A stretch of 64,000 nucleotides of DNA from Temnopleurus reevesii (GCA_036244855.1 BQKZ01001872.1:36698-100697); one strand, 5' to 3'. Numbered from the stretch's first letter, positions 37,872 through 51,408 are shown. Program-made: numbers and translations. The notes: a model not told the origin generated them from the sequence alone.

Positions 37872-38637
37872 ACAAGGGGTTAGTTGCACCCCATTTTGAT
37901 TGGAGTAGTAAGACAAGCGTTTGACAAGTAACTTCACATCTTAGGTAGAAGTGACATTGCCAAAGAGGCAAACAAATTCAAAGCTAATCAACCGCTGTAC
38001 AGCTGGAGCTACCAACACCCTTCTATCTCTCTAACTCTGACTTGCGGGCAGCCCAAGGCATTCCAATACATCCCTTCTAAGATTTCTGTCCACTGTCAAA
38101 TATCCTATTTTAACTTTACCACCGATATACATGTTGTTTTCCTTAGGTCTTTCTTGTTTCCGTGCATGTAACCGGAAGAAATGTTATGCGCTACAAGACA
38201 GAAACTCTCTCAATTCATATGCCCTTTCTTGCTTTCCTAATTATCTTGTGCACTGTTCTTTAAAGCTCTCACCGTATAATATCACCTCTTTCACTACATG
38301 ACGAACATAAAAGCACCTTCATCTTTTTTAATCTACAAGATCTTCTCTTACTTCATTCAAAGAAGATGGCTGTGTTTATTAATCAACTTTGAAATATCAT
38401 TCAAATATATTTCTTTCTCAATCATGCTCACAAACGCTTGAATCACTGCCGAATGGTCATGTTTGTATCAGATCCAAGTGTATGACTAGCCGCTTATCAG
38501 CAAGCAGCTAGTTATCATCCTCCACCACTCACCCCATCTCCATGCCCACTTGACCAAGCAAGTGTCCTCCTCCTCCTCCTCAATCACCAACAATCGTTGG
38601 ATGAGGAGGAGCATCTAATACTAGCTGCTTCACTTAC

Positions 38638-38693
38638 CGATTCTCTTGATATTGAGGAGTATGATGGCATTGAATACAGATCCTTGGATTTTC
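38638..38693 (-). CDS. TCF4/TCF12: E-protein exon G
   Basis: This is a 56-nt exon. The acceptor is cttcatccag and the donor is TCG|gtaagtg. After two bases that complete a glycine codon it reads KSKDLYSMPSYSSISRES, ending at phase 0. The SYSS...RES pattern matches the GSYSSYGRES segment of vertebrate TCF4 and the SFSLYSRDT segment of TCF12. It is flanked by the two long introns of this part of the gene (about 6.2 kb upstream and 11.3 kb downstream). Serines and tyrosines dominate, so it is probably a disordered, possibly phosphorylated linker; the phosphorylation is only an inference from composition. Confidence 0.86.
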
Positions 38694-40742
38694 CTGGATG
38701 AAGAAAAGGACAAAAATAAAGAATAAAGAAAAATTGTCAATTTTGGCAAGCTCAATTACCTCTCGAACATTGTTACAGTATGCCATCTGTGTACAATTTT
38801 TACACTGAAGGTGCTATTAGCCTCACAGGAAAAGCACAATATATATTTTAATCATTATCTATCATTGATGTTGCGTTATGTGATTTTATCAAGCTCCAGA
38901 GCAATAAACATCATGATATAAGTCCAGGCTAAGACTAGTCGATCAATTCCATAAATCTCTTATTATTATACATAGAAGGAAAATAAGGAAAGACTTCCTA
39001 TGTTTGAATGAAATCAAATTAGATACATTTATGCACAAAAAAACAATGTATAGATTCCCCTTCAATATTGGTACAGTATAATGTATCAGAGCATAAAGAG
39101 AGAAGAAAGGAAAACAAGTGATGTAAAAGATCAGAAATTAAAAACACTATATTTTTCAAATTAATTTGAACTTCCAATTTGGATCAACAAGGCAAAAAGA
39201 GATTGTTATTTTCACCTTGTCTTTCATGTTGTTGCGAAAAAATTATGAAATGTGCATTGCCAAATATAGTGAATCGGAAAGAGGGAAATGATTTGAATTG
39301 GAAGTCCAACCTAGATTGCAAGTTAGATGGGTGCTGACTGCCTCATTTCCCTCATAGCAAACAGCCAAACAGAGGGAGGATATACACAATAACCTGAGCG
39401 AACACACAGGCAACGAGTTGGGTCCGCCGAGGTCCACTGGGGAGCGCGGCAGCAAGAAAAAGGGGTACGATGACGGGTGATAAAGGAGGGCTTGACAAGT
39501 GGTTCTACAACCAACTGCTTTCCTCCAATCAAAATAGACTGGAATAAAACATCCTGAGTGCTAAAGCTCTTGAATAAACATTGCCATAACTCGGGAAATT
39601 GTCTATGATGTGATGACTCTATAAAAAGATCTGCCTAGGTACAATAACTGAGCGTTCCTTCACAGGTGCGTTCCCTTGTTGTTTGCGCGTACATTCTTGT
39701 AGCAGCCAAGGAAACGATTGAAATCTAGATTAAATACTCTTTGTATTAAAGCCCAAGGAACCAATTAAAAAGTGCCCTTTATTTTGACTAATATCTCTAT
39801 TACTTATCGTTAGGTCTGTGAATTGAATGAATTTCATAAAACTAAATAGTATAAACATCAGTGATGAACTTTGCTCCAATCCTGAGTTGTGCTAGCACAG
39901 GATCTATAAATCAGTGCAGAGATTTGTATCTTTCTGATTGTCATAAATGTGGCGCCTATACGTCTTGATGATAATGATTTTGTTATCTCTCAGAATCTAT
40001 AACTTAATAATTGCTTGTCTGTAATACAAATGTTTATATCAATGCTTGAACTGATACTATTTGCAAAGAAATGGAAAAGATCTTTATGTACTTTGTCGTC
40101 TTATTTAGACATGTAAAGTTTTCATGCTTTCTCGCATGGATAATTGATATAAGTTCATGAAGGAGAAAGGGGTATAAAGTCAGTCATTGTTGGTAGCTAA
40201 AGGTTTGACCACATCAAACTTACCTCTGATAGGTCAACTTTTGCTTGTGAATGGCTCCCCCAAGTGAGTGAACTAATTAAGTTTTAATGCAGGTCTAATG
40301 AGGCACTTGCATGCTCTGATGGCAAGGAGGGGGCTAAATTCACACGCAGCTAGGGGTGTCTGGGGACTGACGATTGGCTGGTATTTGGATTGAGGTACTC
40401 GGCAACCCATTAACTATCCAAGGACAACACTTATGCATGATGCCAGCAGAGTGAGAAACTCTACGCTTTCTTGTCCATTTCACTCCGGCTAAAAAATAAT
40501 TCATCTACCATGAAAAGGGCTTTGTACTACAGAACATCATGCATGCCATGGCTGTGAAATTTTTAAAGTGGCATTTCAAATTTTAAGAAATAAATTAAAA
40601 ATATCACAAATTTTAAAGGAAAAGTTTTATCCATCTTCTTGTGAAAATAAAATGCTGCTGGGAAGAATTATTCCAGGACTGTAGACAAAGGATTCTGAAG
40701 AAGGAGGGTTGTTGGGTAACAAAGAGACAGGGAAAAGAGGAA

Positions 40743-40743
<1 letters not shown>

Positions 40744-40773
<30 letters not shown>

Positions 40774-40919
40774 AAGAAGAAGAAGAAGAAGAAGAAGAAG
40801 AGGAAGAAAAGGAGGAAAATTGAGAGACTGAGAAGGAGTGCAAAGGAGGATGGGATGTATGGATGAGGGGAGGGAAGGGTGGAAGGAGTCAAAGTGAGAG
40901 AGAGAGAAAGAGAGAGGGG
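40744..40919. repeat. AAG microsatellite and polypurine tract
   Basis: About twenty AAG units are followed by mixed GGAGG and GAGAGA purine sequence to about 40919, with few pyrimidines. It encodes only low-complexity Ser or Leu runs on the opposite strand. Confidence 0.92.
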
Positions 40920-42974
40920 GATCGACTGGATGAAACAAATTAATTACTGAAAGACCCTTGCTGTTTGGGCAGCATGACCCAGCTAAGGTTTGACTGTTTG
41001 GTGTTACAATTCCCAGGAAGGTAGACAAAAATGGCACTAATTAAGATGTAATCACAAACAATTTCCTTCAAAAGTTTGGAGGAAAGTACAGTACTTTTGG
41101 AATAGTTCACTTGAGTACTGATTGCCAAGGGGGTCGTTAGAGATCATGAGATAATACAAACAAATATTTTTCGTCGGCACATATGTAATTATAAGAATCG
41201 TTGAAAGGAACAGTGGATGCCTTGGGTAAAATTGAATTGTCAATAATTTGTTACCAATTTGTCAGATTGTCAATATTTTTTAATGATATAAATCTACATT
41301 TCAATGCATATGTTCCTCATAATTATCCCTCGGTGAAAATGACACCAAATTAATTAATAAATCTATTCTTTATATCTAAAATCTTAACTACCATCTCTCT
41401 TGGTCTGTGCAACTTGAAATCAGACAGCAAATATGTACACAAATAAACTCTTGCTCCTTTTCCTCACTTTTCCTCATGCGTGGATTCCTGAGATTTGCAA
41501 TGGATTTTCACAATCTATTATGTTGTCATGGTAACAGACCATGGTCACTATTTGCTGGAGAAATGGTAATACACAGATCAATAAATTTGCTTATGTAATT
41601 GGTTGGTAAAGCATTCATAGGGTAATGAATCATTGCATGAGCTTGCCTAATTCACGTGACAAAGGAAAACATCATGTCACTGGATAATCTGACAGGAAAT
41701 CTCTTATTGTCCAATAAAAAATAGATATTTATATCTCAATACTGAAATTATAAATTAATAGGTGTATTTAACTTCACCACTCAATGATGCAGACTGCATG
41801 TCAAATGGATGAAAGATTGAAAAATAATAAATTGTTGAATATTTGCTTATCCAGGATATATTTTGACAACCATTTGCAGAATAGATGTTCCTTGAAAATC
41901 ATGTGTCACAAATATAATAATCATTTAAATCAAAACATTTGATAAAAAACTGTGCCCTTAGTGACTCTAAAAGAGCTAATGAAATTTATCAAGAATTTAT
42001 CAATAATTTCTCTCAATTTCAATATAAAGAAAAACAACAAAAAGAGTTACAAAAATGTAAGCACAATAATTCTTGCTTCATCTTAGAAAAGTACTGGATT
42101 AGCCTAAAATAAACCCATCTAAATCCTAGTTATTGTTATCTCCACCCAAGAAGATAAATCTTGGCTAGGAGAAGTTTGATTGATGATTCATAACGTCATT
42201 GAGAATCCTGCGAAGGTTATTATGATTCACTCATCATAATCGCTTCAAGTTCAAGAGAATGTAGCTTAATCTCCAAACAAAATGAGACAAGATGCTCAAA
42301 GTGTAATGGAATATGAAATGTGCCTCTATCTAAAGCCGGTAAATCCTTTGACCAAGAAATTCATTTTTGTGATTTAATGTCATTATACAACCTGAACTAT
42401 TTTTTAGATAAATATATTGTAGTGTTTTTCATTGCAATAAAATATGTCTTCAATGATTTCATCTCATATTGACTGGCAAACATGTATTTGTGAACATATG
42501 TGTATTAGGAAGTGGTTCAGCACTCATTTGATGACATAAAAATATAAAAAAAACAACATTCTAAATTCAACTGGCTTAAAAGCACTCCGGGAAAATATAA
42601 TGAATGTATTGGAATACTACATTTTCATCACAATCCTGACCTTTAAATCCCTTTAATAACCAGATTGAAGTAACCAAAACCATCTTCAAGTTAGATATTA
42701 ATTTCACAGAGTACCAGATTTTGTATGAAATAGGGTAGACTAACAGCCGATGGCTTGGAAAGCAGCAGGACTTGTAGAGCAAGCCTCGTCAAATCACCCC
42801 TTCCTAGCATGAGGTAGATTTTGAAAAAGTGAGATTATGTCATTTTTATGTCTGCTATTTTAAAAGCTATAAATTTAGATACTAAATGACAAAATAAAAA
42901 AAGATCAGAGGAAGAGACATAGGCCTCTTGTTAATGACTGATTTTTTAAACAAATCTAAAGAAGATGCATTTAG

Positions 42975-43125
42975 GTAAAATGGATGAATAATAAATAAAG
43001 AAATAAATTGATAAAATAGATGAATTAAAAGATTATCAAAATGATTAAATCAGAGATGAGTAAATGAATAAATAATGGAAGAAACGGATGAATGAATGAA
43101 TAGATTGAATGAATAATTAATAAAT
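42975..43125. repeat. Degenerate tetranucleotide-like AT-rich repeat
   Basis: GATGAATAAT, AATAAATAAAG and GAATGAATGAAT variants recur across about 150 bp. The period is irregular, as in an old microsatellite. Confidence 0.7.
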
Positions 43126-44708
43126 ATACATAGTATCACACTCCTCATCCAAGAAAGCAGAAATATGTCATAAATATGAATAGTAAATCATATTGGCTCG
43201 CAATCCAAAGTACAAAAGCTCAACTATATTAGGGTTCATGCTTTGTTTTGAAAAGGTTATTCTGTAAAATGAAAATCTCGACAACCCCCAAACTACCCTA
43301 CGATGTTGAACAAGAAATCACATCTATACTCCTGTTCATTCTGTTAGATTAGAGTGCCTGCAAGGGATTCATTCACTGCTTCACAAGGATCTGTTTTTAC
43401 AGCACTAGGTTACCATAAAACAAAAACTTGACAAAGGAGTTGTATCCATCCAATGTCTACAGTGCCATGTCCCTCAGCTTTTCAAATGTAAAAAAAATCA
43501 ACACAATGATTTGTTGAGAATAACTTTCTTCTTGATATACAAATTTCTTCTGTTTTACATCTTTATGTTTCCTTGCATAAAACGAAATGAAAAATTAATG
43601 TTGCATGGAGTAACTTGCCACAAGAATTGGGTCTGTTGGTCATAATTTAGAAAAAATGCAGTGCTAGCGGATTCTATAGACCAAAACACAATATTAAAGT
43701 AGATAGGGGTTGCCAGGGTTGCCAAAATTTTAAGCACTGTTAAATGTACACAAATATATTGTTTTTTATAATCTCTAAATGATCTGTATAAAATGTAGGA
43801 CTATATATTCACATGATTATCTCTCCCCCATCGTCAAAAAACGGACAAAAAAGTGAATTTGATTTTACAAAAAGAATAGAACATGAGATAAGTTGACATC
43901 TATTATTGCCATGGTATTGATGCAGACCTTGATCTTGTGAGAATTGCTGTAGATGAGACTAGTCTACATGAAATGATAGGCATGTCATAATCACCCCAGG
44001 GGGATACATAGTCTAATCAATTACCCACAAAGTAATTAAGACCATTCCTAGTGTTTTCAGCTAACTCTCTAGTCAGAGGGCATGGTAAGCTTGCTAGGTG
44101 CCCCCTACTAATCTAACAAGGCTGCTCTCAGCGGTCCCTCATCTCAATCTCACAACGTTCTTCACATGTTTTACGCTTCAAAGCCACGCAGGGATGAGGG
44201 AAATAGTAACACGTCTAACGCCAGGAATAGCATCCCTCTGAAACTTGTCTTAGATTTAACATGTGTTCTTACAACATACTGTGAATCAAGTATTGAGAGG
44301 TCATTGGAAGATAATTGCTTTCCTAAACAAGTTTGTGCCACTGCAACAGTGAATCTGTCAATTATACTTTGTCTCACTAACAAAAATCAAATCCATTTGT
44401 ACTCTACAAGTTTTCATCACAAACCAATGCCATCTTCAAGCTAAAATGAACAATGTTTCTTATGACGACATATTTTGTAAACTTTTGTTTGATCAATATC
44501 TAATGCTTTAACAATGCAACTGGCTTTATCAGCTCACAGAGAAAAGCAAATTTTACAGCCCTCAGGAACACTATGCCTAACTTGTTTACATGCTAACATA
44601 AGATGCACGTTTAACATCAGCCAGAACTGAACAGGAAACAAAAAAGATAACCTGATTTAATCTAATTTGCAAAGTGTAAAAAATTCCATTTTGTCACACA
44701 ATGTCATC

Positions 44709-44727
44709 TTTTTTTTTGGGGGGGGGG
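44709..44727. repeat. T run followed by G run
   Basis: About nine T followed by ten G, a homopolymer junction about 180 bp downstream of exon H in transcript order. Confidence 0.9.
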
Positions 44728-44903
44728 AGGGGATATATTCTTCATTCCATAATTTTTTCTAATATACTCTGAAAAGGAACAGATATTACTGCAGAAATTT
44801 TTCCTGTCAATTTTATATAATCTATGATGAATGCACCAATAACACACACAAATGTGTTTATCAAAATTTCCCTGATTCATTCATTTGCTGGACTACAACG
44901 TAC

Positions 44904-44997
44904 CCATTACTGAGATAGATGAATCCATGTAGCTACCTTCCATCCCTCTTGAACTAATGCTGTCACTATACGGTGGTCGCCCATGCTCATATGGTAC
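44904..44997 (-). CDS. TCF4/TCF12: E-protein exon H
   Basis: This is a 94-nt exon with acceptor catttacag and donor ATGG|gtacgt. It reads VPYEHGRPPYSDSISS, then a serine/methionine-rich end with SSISVM, leaving one base (phase 1). The opening PYEH follows exon I in frame and aligns with the PYDH or HYSDH region of vertebrate TCF4/TCF12. The single leftover G joins the GA of the next exon to make a glycine codon, giving a VMGKSK junction that resembles LMGKTS in TCF12. The region is a low-complexity, probably disordered linker between the activation domains. No catalytic residues are expected. Phase agreement on both sides makes the exon call firm. Confidence 0.88.
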
Positions 44998-47234
44998 CTG
45001 TAAATGGGAACAAAAGGATAATAATAATATTCACATGCAACACATCACTACATCTACTGAACTACAATCATCGGAGGGTAATGTTTTACTCTAGCCATTA
45101 CAATCAACAACAATCAAAGTCTCGGGATTTACTTTTTGCGGTTGGTACCAGCATCAAATTGTAAGGCAAGCAAGTCATGTCTAATAGAAAATTGGCTATG
45201 TTTTCATATTTGGTAATAGCGAGCGGTAAAAAAAATACATTTGCTTTATCTGATAATAACTCAAAATTTTTCACAATAACCAACAAACAGACTAAATGAA
45301 TAATAACATCCATTCAATTTCATTGCATTTTCTGACATTGTGTAATGATTTATTTTACTTTTCAGTAAACCATTAGGGGCTGTTATTTTTAATGAATAAA
45401 ATATGATTATTAAGTAGGCTATCTCACCCATGAATATAAAAACAAAGAACAGCCCGGAGGTAACTTCTCAGGTTCTATTAGAAGGAGATGTCTTTTATCA
45501 AGGGTCTGTGGGCAACAGTAAGATTAGGCAATTAGTGCCACCTCATTCCACTCCAACTCTTGCTACGGCATAATTAATTTCCACATATCACGTTCGTGAC
45601 TGCACGCTTTGTGCTCAGTAAAAGGCGATGCTCCGTTTGACGAGGTCTTGTTAAGTTCAAGTGTGACGCTGTTAATCTTCCTTCAAAGGCCTCTTCATAT
45701 TTCATGAGTGCTACAAGGCTTGATACACACTCTACAGGAAGATGGAAGGGGGGGGGGGGGTTCTGTCATGTCCTCACTGAATTCTGATCCAAGTTATATG
45801 GGGGACAATGTTTTTGTTTGCCTCAGGTTTGCATCGTATTTGCTTGAATGGATGAAGGAGGAGTGTGTGAAAGGAAAAGTCCTCATAGACCAAAATGCAT
45901 CCAAAATGCATCACAATACTAACACTCTCTTTTTCAGAGCATTATTAGGAGTTTCAGATTATGTATTCAATTTTTCATTAGTATTTTTGTTTGTTAAAAA
46001 AGACAAACCGATTGTATTTTCCATCAATTATTATTCTCCTAAATCCTCAAAGCAAAAAAGATACAAACCCTTCAACATTTGTCCTCCTATTCTGATTTTA
46101 ATTCTTTTCTATAGCCACAATGAATTATATTTCTATAATGGAAAATCATTGAGAAATGAATGTCTAAATATTAAATCTACCTTCTCTCAAAAATGTCTGT
46201 GTTTTTCATTTGTTAATTTTCATTACTTTCTACCCTGTCCTACACTGAACCCTGTTTAAGAAGTGCATAAATTACTTGAATAATCTCCATTTCGCCTGTT
46301 TAATTCCTATCTCTCTATTGTTTACAGTCCCAAAGGGGAAGTGTGAAGAGCCAGTTGCATCAACTCTCTAACACAGACAATCTTTAGAAGGTAAGGTGGC
46401 GGGCCCATAGGGGCCTGACCGGTAAAAATGAAATGATATCCGCACCTCGCTGGACAATCTTAGAAAAGGCGGATCAAATTCGATCAATGCTGCTTGAGGA
46501 ACTCTGACAGGTACTGAACTTTCTCTCCTCAAAGCAGGCATGGATTGGTTCCCTCCTTGGCGCTCAAGTCTGCCCATTACGTTGCTTGTTTTACAGGATT
46601 TAAATCTAATCTAAAGGAGTGCATTTGAGACGTGTAGCATCGAGGAGCACACTCACTCAATCTCTTCATGGGGTAGAGGAGAAGGGGGGACTCCCCTGGG
46701 AAGTCATTGACAATATGGCGCTTAAATGAACGCCATTACGCCCCGCAAAGGCAAATAGGATTTTCGCACCGAGAGGGGATAAATAATGGCTACTTCAGCC
46801 GAGAAGATGAGATATGCAATCTCTCATTTTAACACGGAATCTAAAAAAAATGGCTGCAAGCAGGAAAAATGGAGAAGTGTGGCAGGGAACGGGCTTGTTT
46901 AATCTGTGATTATGACGGCTTGGCTCCCAGTCGAGCTGGCCAATTAGAATGTGTAGCCACTTCTTGTACAATGAGCTATATTGTATTTAAATGATTGTAT
47001 TTAAATCCACCTGAAGATACACGTACTGCAATAAAATACTGCATATAACTAACTGTGTTCGGTTTTGCGTTTCTTCTCTGTGGAAGTGTTTTTCCTAAAA
47101 GAATATAGAACCAAAATTTGACATAAGCATATCCTCCTCATCTAATACCTCTGTATTGGGGCCATAACACAGAAGACAAAGATAATAAATTGACAAACTG
47201 GAGTCCAAAGAGATAGAAATGATAGGATTCTTAC
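44998..47234 (-). other. Intron between exons I and H
   Basis: A 2.2-kb phase 0 intron. It contains a G run (45748-45760) and a GC-richer non-coding stretch (46370-46960). The plus-strand open frame at 45708-46259 is long for this window but has no recognisable domain and is Phe/Leu/Ser-rich, as expected of AT-rich chance sequence. Confidence 0.8.
46370..46960. promoter_or_regulatory. GC-richer intronic island, possible cis-regulatory module
   Basis: About 590 bp clearly richer in G and C than the flanking intron, with homeodomain-type TAAT/ATTA and CAGGTA motifs. No splice-flanked E-protein exon is present. The regulatory label is an inference from composition only. Confidence 0.25.
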
Positions 47235-47305
47235 CCTTGTATCATATGCTGGGCCTTGACTATTCCAACTTGATGCAGAACTACTGCCATGAGTTCCATC
47301 CATAC
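47235..47305 (-). CDS. TCF4/TCF12: E-protein exon I (linker after AD1)
   Basis: This is a 71-nt internal exon of a class I bHLH E-protein, a nuclear factor that binds E-boxes as a homodimer or with tissue-specific bHLH partners. The acceptor is ttaatccag and the donor is AGG|gtaagaat. The frame starts two bases before an ATG codon and reads MDGTHGSSSASSWNSQ, then ends GPAYDTR at phase 0. It matches the vertebrate linker just after AD1, where TCF4 has a serine-rich stretch with SSSGSW followed by a PYDH segment. The ATG here is internal: the exon begins in phase 1, so an upstream exon is required. That exon, expected to carry AD1, was not found in 47306-64000. Exon borders and phase are seen directly; the identity is by recalled family similarity. 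Confidence 0.85.
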
Positions 47306-50299
47306 CTGGATTAAGATACAATATAGGAACATTATAACATATATTTAACGCAAAATAAAAGGAAATCCTGTGAAAATACAAATATGATAAACAAACACAA
47401 TGTGGTAATCATTCTTGATAAAGATATTTAAATTTCCGTTCATTAATTTGAACAATTTATTTTGTCTTCAATTGGAGCAATGCACTAAAATATGTAAGAA
47501 TTATTACTACACACTATATGGTTTACACTGACAAAATTACTGAGGTGTAAGTGTAAACAAATGCAAAGGAATTGGTTAAAAAAAACTTGTTAATACTACA
47601 CATCTAATGTCAAATGAAAATTGCAAGCTTTAATCTTAAACTAGTTCATACACTCTGTGCATGAAGAAAGCCTGATCTAACCTTGACATAACAAGGATTT
47701 AAGGGACACTATCCCTTTAAACCATGAGCATCCCTAGCATCCTAGTGATGCGGTTGCTATGACGGATAGAGGGATGATGCTAATGGAATGATTCACTGCA
47801 GAGGAACGGTGTGAAGCTGCTTCATTACTAACAGTGTCGCGCAAATGTCAAGACTAATCTTAAAGGGTCCACTCATAACCCATCCATATCATTAAAAGCA
47901 AACAGCAAGATGCTCAATGTTCAGTGTATTTGGAATACTCTGGTAGCTATAGTCAACAACCATCATGTGATTTGCATCCCAACATGGGAGCCATGTTTAA
48001 ACATTACCAAACGAGACAAACGATCATAAATACTGATTCATGCAAACAGAATGTAAGTAAATTTATTTCCGTCTAATCTAGAATCCAAACAAGAATTAGA
48101 CATCTATTATCACACCTTACGAACAAAGGTTTATTCAAATGATGTGTTATATAACAACATACTTTATCTGGATTTGTTGTACAGATGTAATGTAAATACA
48201 TTTATAAGAAGAAAAAATATAAAGCATTTATACATAAAACATTTTTCATGATAACTCCGTTTTCATTGCCTTTTTATGTCTCTATTAAAACATGAGCTTC
48301 AAATATGAAATAAATAATCTAACGTCCTACTTGAACTGAAATGAAAACATATTTAATTATACAATGATTAAAATTCTCAATTTCATTACGATTGGATTGT
48401 GAGTATCATAACATGGATCAGGTTATACTGCACTTGAACAAGCACCTGTCAGTATAAGCACTCAGTTAAGAAGATGATTTAGACAATGGCTAACGATGTG
48501 AACTCCATGACAAAAAATAAAATTTATTTTTTAAATTTTTTGATGTGTTATTTTTTAAATGATAATTCATTCTTACGCCTCACTAGTTTTGATGCTATTT
48601 CTGTAGGGTCCTATTACCATCTCCAAACTGTATTATCCTATGTGCATTTATATTTTGAAATGTTGGTTATTTCTGCTGTTGTTGATTGGTAATGAAGTCA
48701 TTCATTCATTCAAACAACTTTCAAAGAGCAGTATCTTTAAATGAACAACACCATAAAAAGAACTCTAGGCTGAACAATCATGATTTGAGTTTCTATATAT
48801 TATCTTTATCTTATCAACATATTTCCTTCTTCAAAATTCTGAATATCCGATAAAGAGAAAGGCAATTGCTAATATTATACAATGTCAGACTATTTCTCTT
48901 GTTCGGTGTGTTGAAAAAGGTCTGTGGCACTGTCAAATCTGGGACGGGCCTACCCAGGAGCAATCAGCTTCATAATTTCAGAATATGAAGTATTTTTCCT
49001 AGACTCCACCTCAAGGGAGTTATTGCAAAGGTCAGCACTGATATAATCTGGTCAGATAAAAATTACACCTCTCAGCTCACACTTGTTACTCTTAAATAAC
49101 AAATTCTCGTTCATTCCCCCAACATATATGTAGCTGCAAAATTGACATTGCGGTGACAAAAATTTACAGACTACATGTAATGCAAAATTTCCTCTCAAAT
49201 TGTTGCATCGTTAACAAAAATACTCAACATGCATTTTCTTCTAACGTTTTCCTGACTGCTTTATCCCAAACTGAAAAAAAATGATCCATCAGTATAGTAC
49301 GACGATGTCCGTTTCCATTGAAGACATTTTTATGTACAGATTTGTTGTTTTTGTTTTATGTACAGTGTAAGTTATGGAGTAGAGACCACTTCCCTCTCTC
49401 CTCTTCTGCTCCTGCTCCAAGAGAGAATACGATTTTCTAAATTGTAATTTTTGGGGAAGAAATGAAGCATGACTAGTTGGAGGGCAGGGAATCAATCAAT
49501 GTTTAGCTGGGTGTAAAGGGGTCATGAGCACCAAATTCATACCAACAACATACATCAAAATGACTTGGAGATGAAATTCATATTTTCATTATAAGATACC
49601 TAAAAGATTGTCAGAACAAAGTAGGCTATGTTCCAGCTCTTGAGTTCATCTTCTGATCGATATAATCTCAATTCAAGTCAATTCATGAAAAAACTACCAT
49701 CAAAATACAACATTCCTTAGTACCACTTAAGGAGTGTATGTTCATTACTTAAGCAATTTAAAAGCATTTCCACAATTCTAGCTTTTCTTATCTGCATCTT
49801 CAGAGCTATTTTCAAAACTAACAAATAAACATTCTGATGCTTCAGTTAATGGTAAAGGATAAATAGAGACATGCGTATACTTCAGTAACTAAGAAACAAT
49901 TGATAAATCTGGTTGGATGTACATCGAGGGGATCTCTGGATGGTTGGCATGTAAGATTGATGACCAGTGTGATGCAGTCTCTACTGTCCACCTCCACTTA
50001 TATCTCATCCATTATTAACCATCATCAATGCATAAACAGCTTATTGCTATAAGCACTCTGCACTGCCTCATAACTCTTCACATATATTTGTTTACATTCT
50101 CACTTGTTTCAAATCCACATTTGTATTTTTACATTCAAATCAAACTTAGATGAAGAATGCATTTTTATATCAAATCTCTCTCACCAATGATCTCTTTCCA
50201 TTAATCTATACACCAAAGATTAGAGCATCATTACATATAGGCATCATTTCCTAATACAAGAAATTTCAGGAACACTACCATGAAATAGAACAACAGATT

Positions 50300-50330
50300 T
50301 GTATTGTATTGTATTGTATTGTATTTTATT
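50300..50330. repeat. GTATT pentanucleotide repeat
   Basis: About five to six tandem copies of GTATT, ending in a degenerate GTATTTTATT. Confidence 0.92.
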
Positions 50331-50994
50331 ATTTAATCACAGTAAAAAGCCTGCTATCACCTAGAAGCTGCTATTCAGCAAGACTGTGAACATGGTTTTA
50401 TAAAAAGTATATTCAGGGACATGGAAACATTTTGAAGGTAATTATGCCAAAAATATTGATTGCATTATGGAAAAATGAGTGTAAAAATTCTTTAAAATTT
50501 ATGAAATGGTATTATTTTGGTATTCTGCCCAGGACATTGTCATTGCGCTTATCAATAAATGTGTTTGTGTTTGTGTGTGTATGGGTGTGACTGATGACCA
50601 AATGGCCAAGTAGGCCTACATTGTACTATCTTCATGAAAATAAAAATATATGAAGGTCATATATGCCTCCTTGTACCATAGTACATACACAATCTACATC
50701 ACTTCGATCTCTCCTAGCTAGGGTGGGTACATGATCTTGAGGGGCATGTAATTATGAACTTCAATTACACGTCTCCATTTTGATGCAAGCGGTGATTTGG
50801 ATGTACGGTCATAGCCCGGGATTCAGGCTTGGCTAGCCATGGTTATCGCCTCCTTGCTATTCCTCAATTAAACCAATTGATGTTTCTTTCTACTCTTGCT
50901 TTGTTTTCCTTCCTTTAAATCTTGACATTGCACCATGAATCTGTGAACAAGTGGGCACAAAGAAATCAAATCTTTGATACTATTTACTAAGATT

Positions 50995-51008
50995 CCCCCC
51001 CCCCCCCC
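50995..51008. repeat. C homopolymer
   Basis: About 14 consecutive C in AT-rich sequence. Confidence 0.9.
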
Positions 51009-51224
51009 GAAAAAACCTAAGCTCAAAGTGTAGGCTATGCATCTTATATTTGTGTGTTAGCAATCTGTGACTGAAATCACATCATTGACTACACCTTATT
51101 TTACAAATGCAATTCACATTCGTCAAAGTGCAATCATTTCTTTTAATAGTAAAAATCATAATATATAACATTTATTGTCTAATGCTTATCATACAAAGTG
51201 CTTCCAAGTACTCTGTTCCATTAT

Positions 51225-51408
51225 TCTCCCGTGCTGCCAAGGCTACAATATTTGGTGCTCACTGCATTCAAGGAATAATTTACGACTAGGACCCATTTTA
51301 TTCACCTGGGTTGAGTGTGGCACAGTATGGATGAATGGAAATCAAACCATGGTCTCGGACCATGAGCCGTAGGTAAGAAGAAGAGTCATAACCACTACAC
51401 CATGACGA
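51225..51408 (-). mobile_element. tRNA-derived SINE, degraded copy
   Basis: Read on the minus strand from its right end, it starts with a tRNA-like head containing tggtgtagtggttatgactc (51383-51402 region), a good Pol III A-box context. The body shares gcattcaaggaataa and cacctgggttgagtg with the element at 59583-59838, in the same order. The B box is degraded (ggtttgattt). It is a non-coding retroposon. Confidence 0.7.

Larger units (their letters stand above)
27382..38637 (-). other. Intron between exons G and F (longest complete intron)
   Basis: An 11.3-kb phase 0 intron. It contains an inverted-repeat element (30772-31110), a GC-richer island with an inverted E-box pair (34580-34900), an E-box and kappaB-like cluster (36517-36688), an assembly gap (37390-37575), and a TG/G/GA simple-repeat compound (37752-37869). 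No additional E-protein exon was found. Confidence 0.8.
38694..44903 (-). other. Intron between exons H and G
   Basis: A 6.2-kb phase 1 intron. It contains an AAG microsatellite within a long purine tract (40744-40919), a degenerate ATGAATAA-type stretch (42975-43125), and a T run followed by a G run (44709-44727). No exon was recognised. Confidence 0.8.

Noticed and set aside
40627..41037. Minus-strand 136-codon open frame with a Leu run
   Set aside because: The Leu run is the AAG microsatellite read backwards; no domain or splice context supports a gene.
45708..46259. Plus-strand 183-codon open frame
   Set aside because: It is the longest open frame in the window, but it has no recognisable domain, starts near a G homopolymer, is rich in Phe/Ser/Leu as expected of AT-rich chance sequence, and lies in a minus-strand intron.
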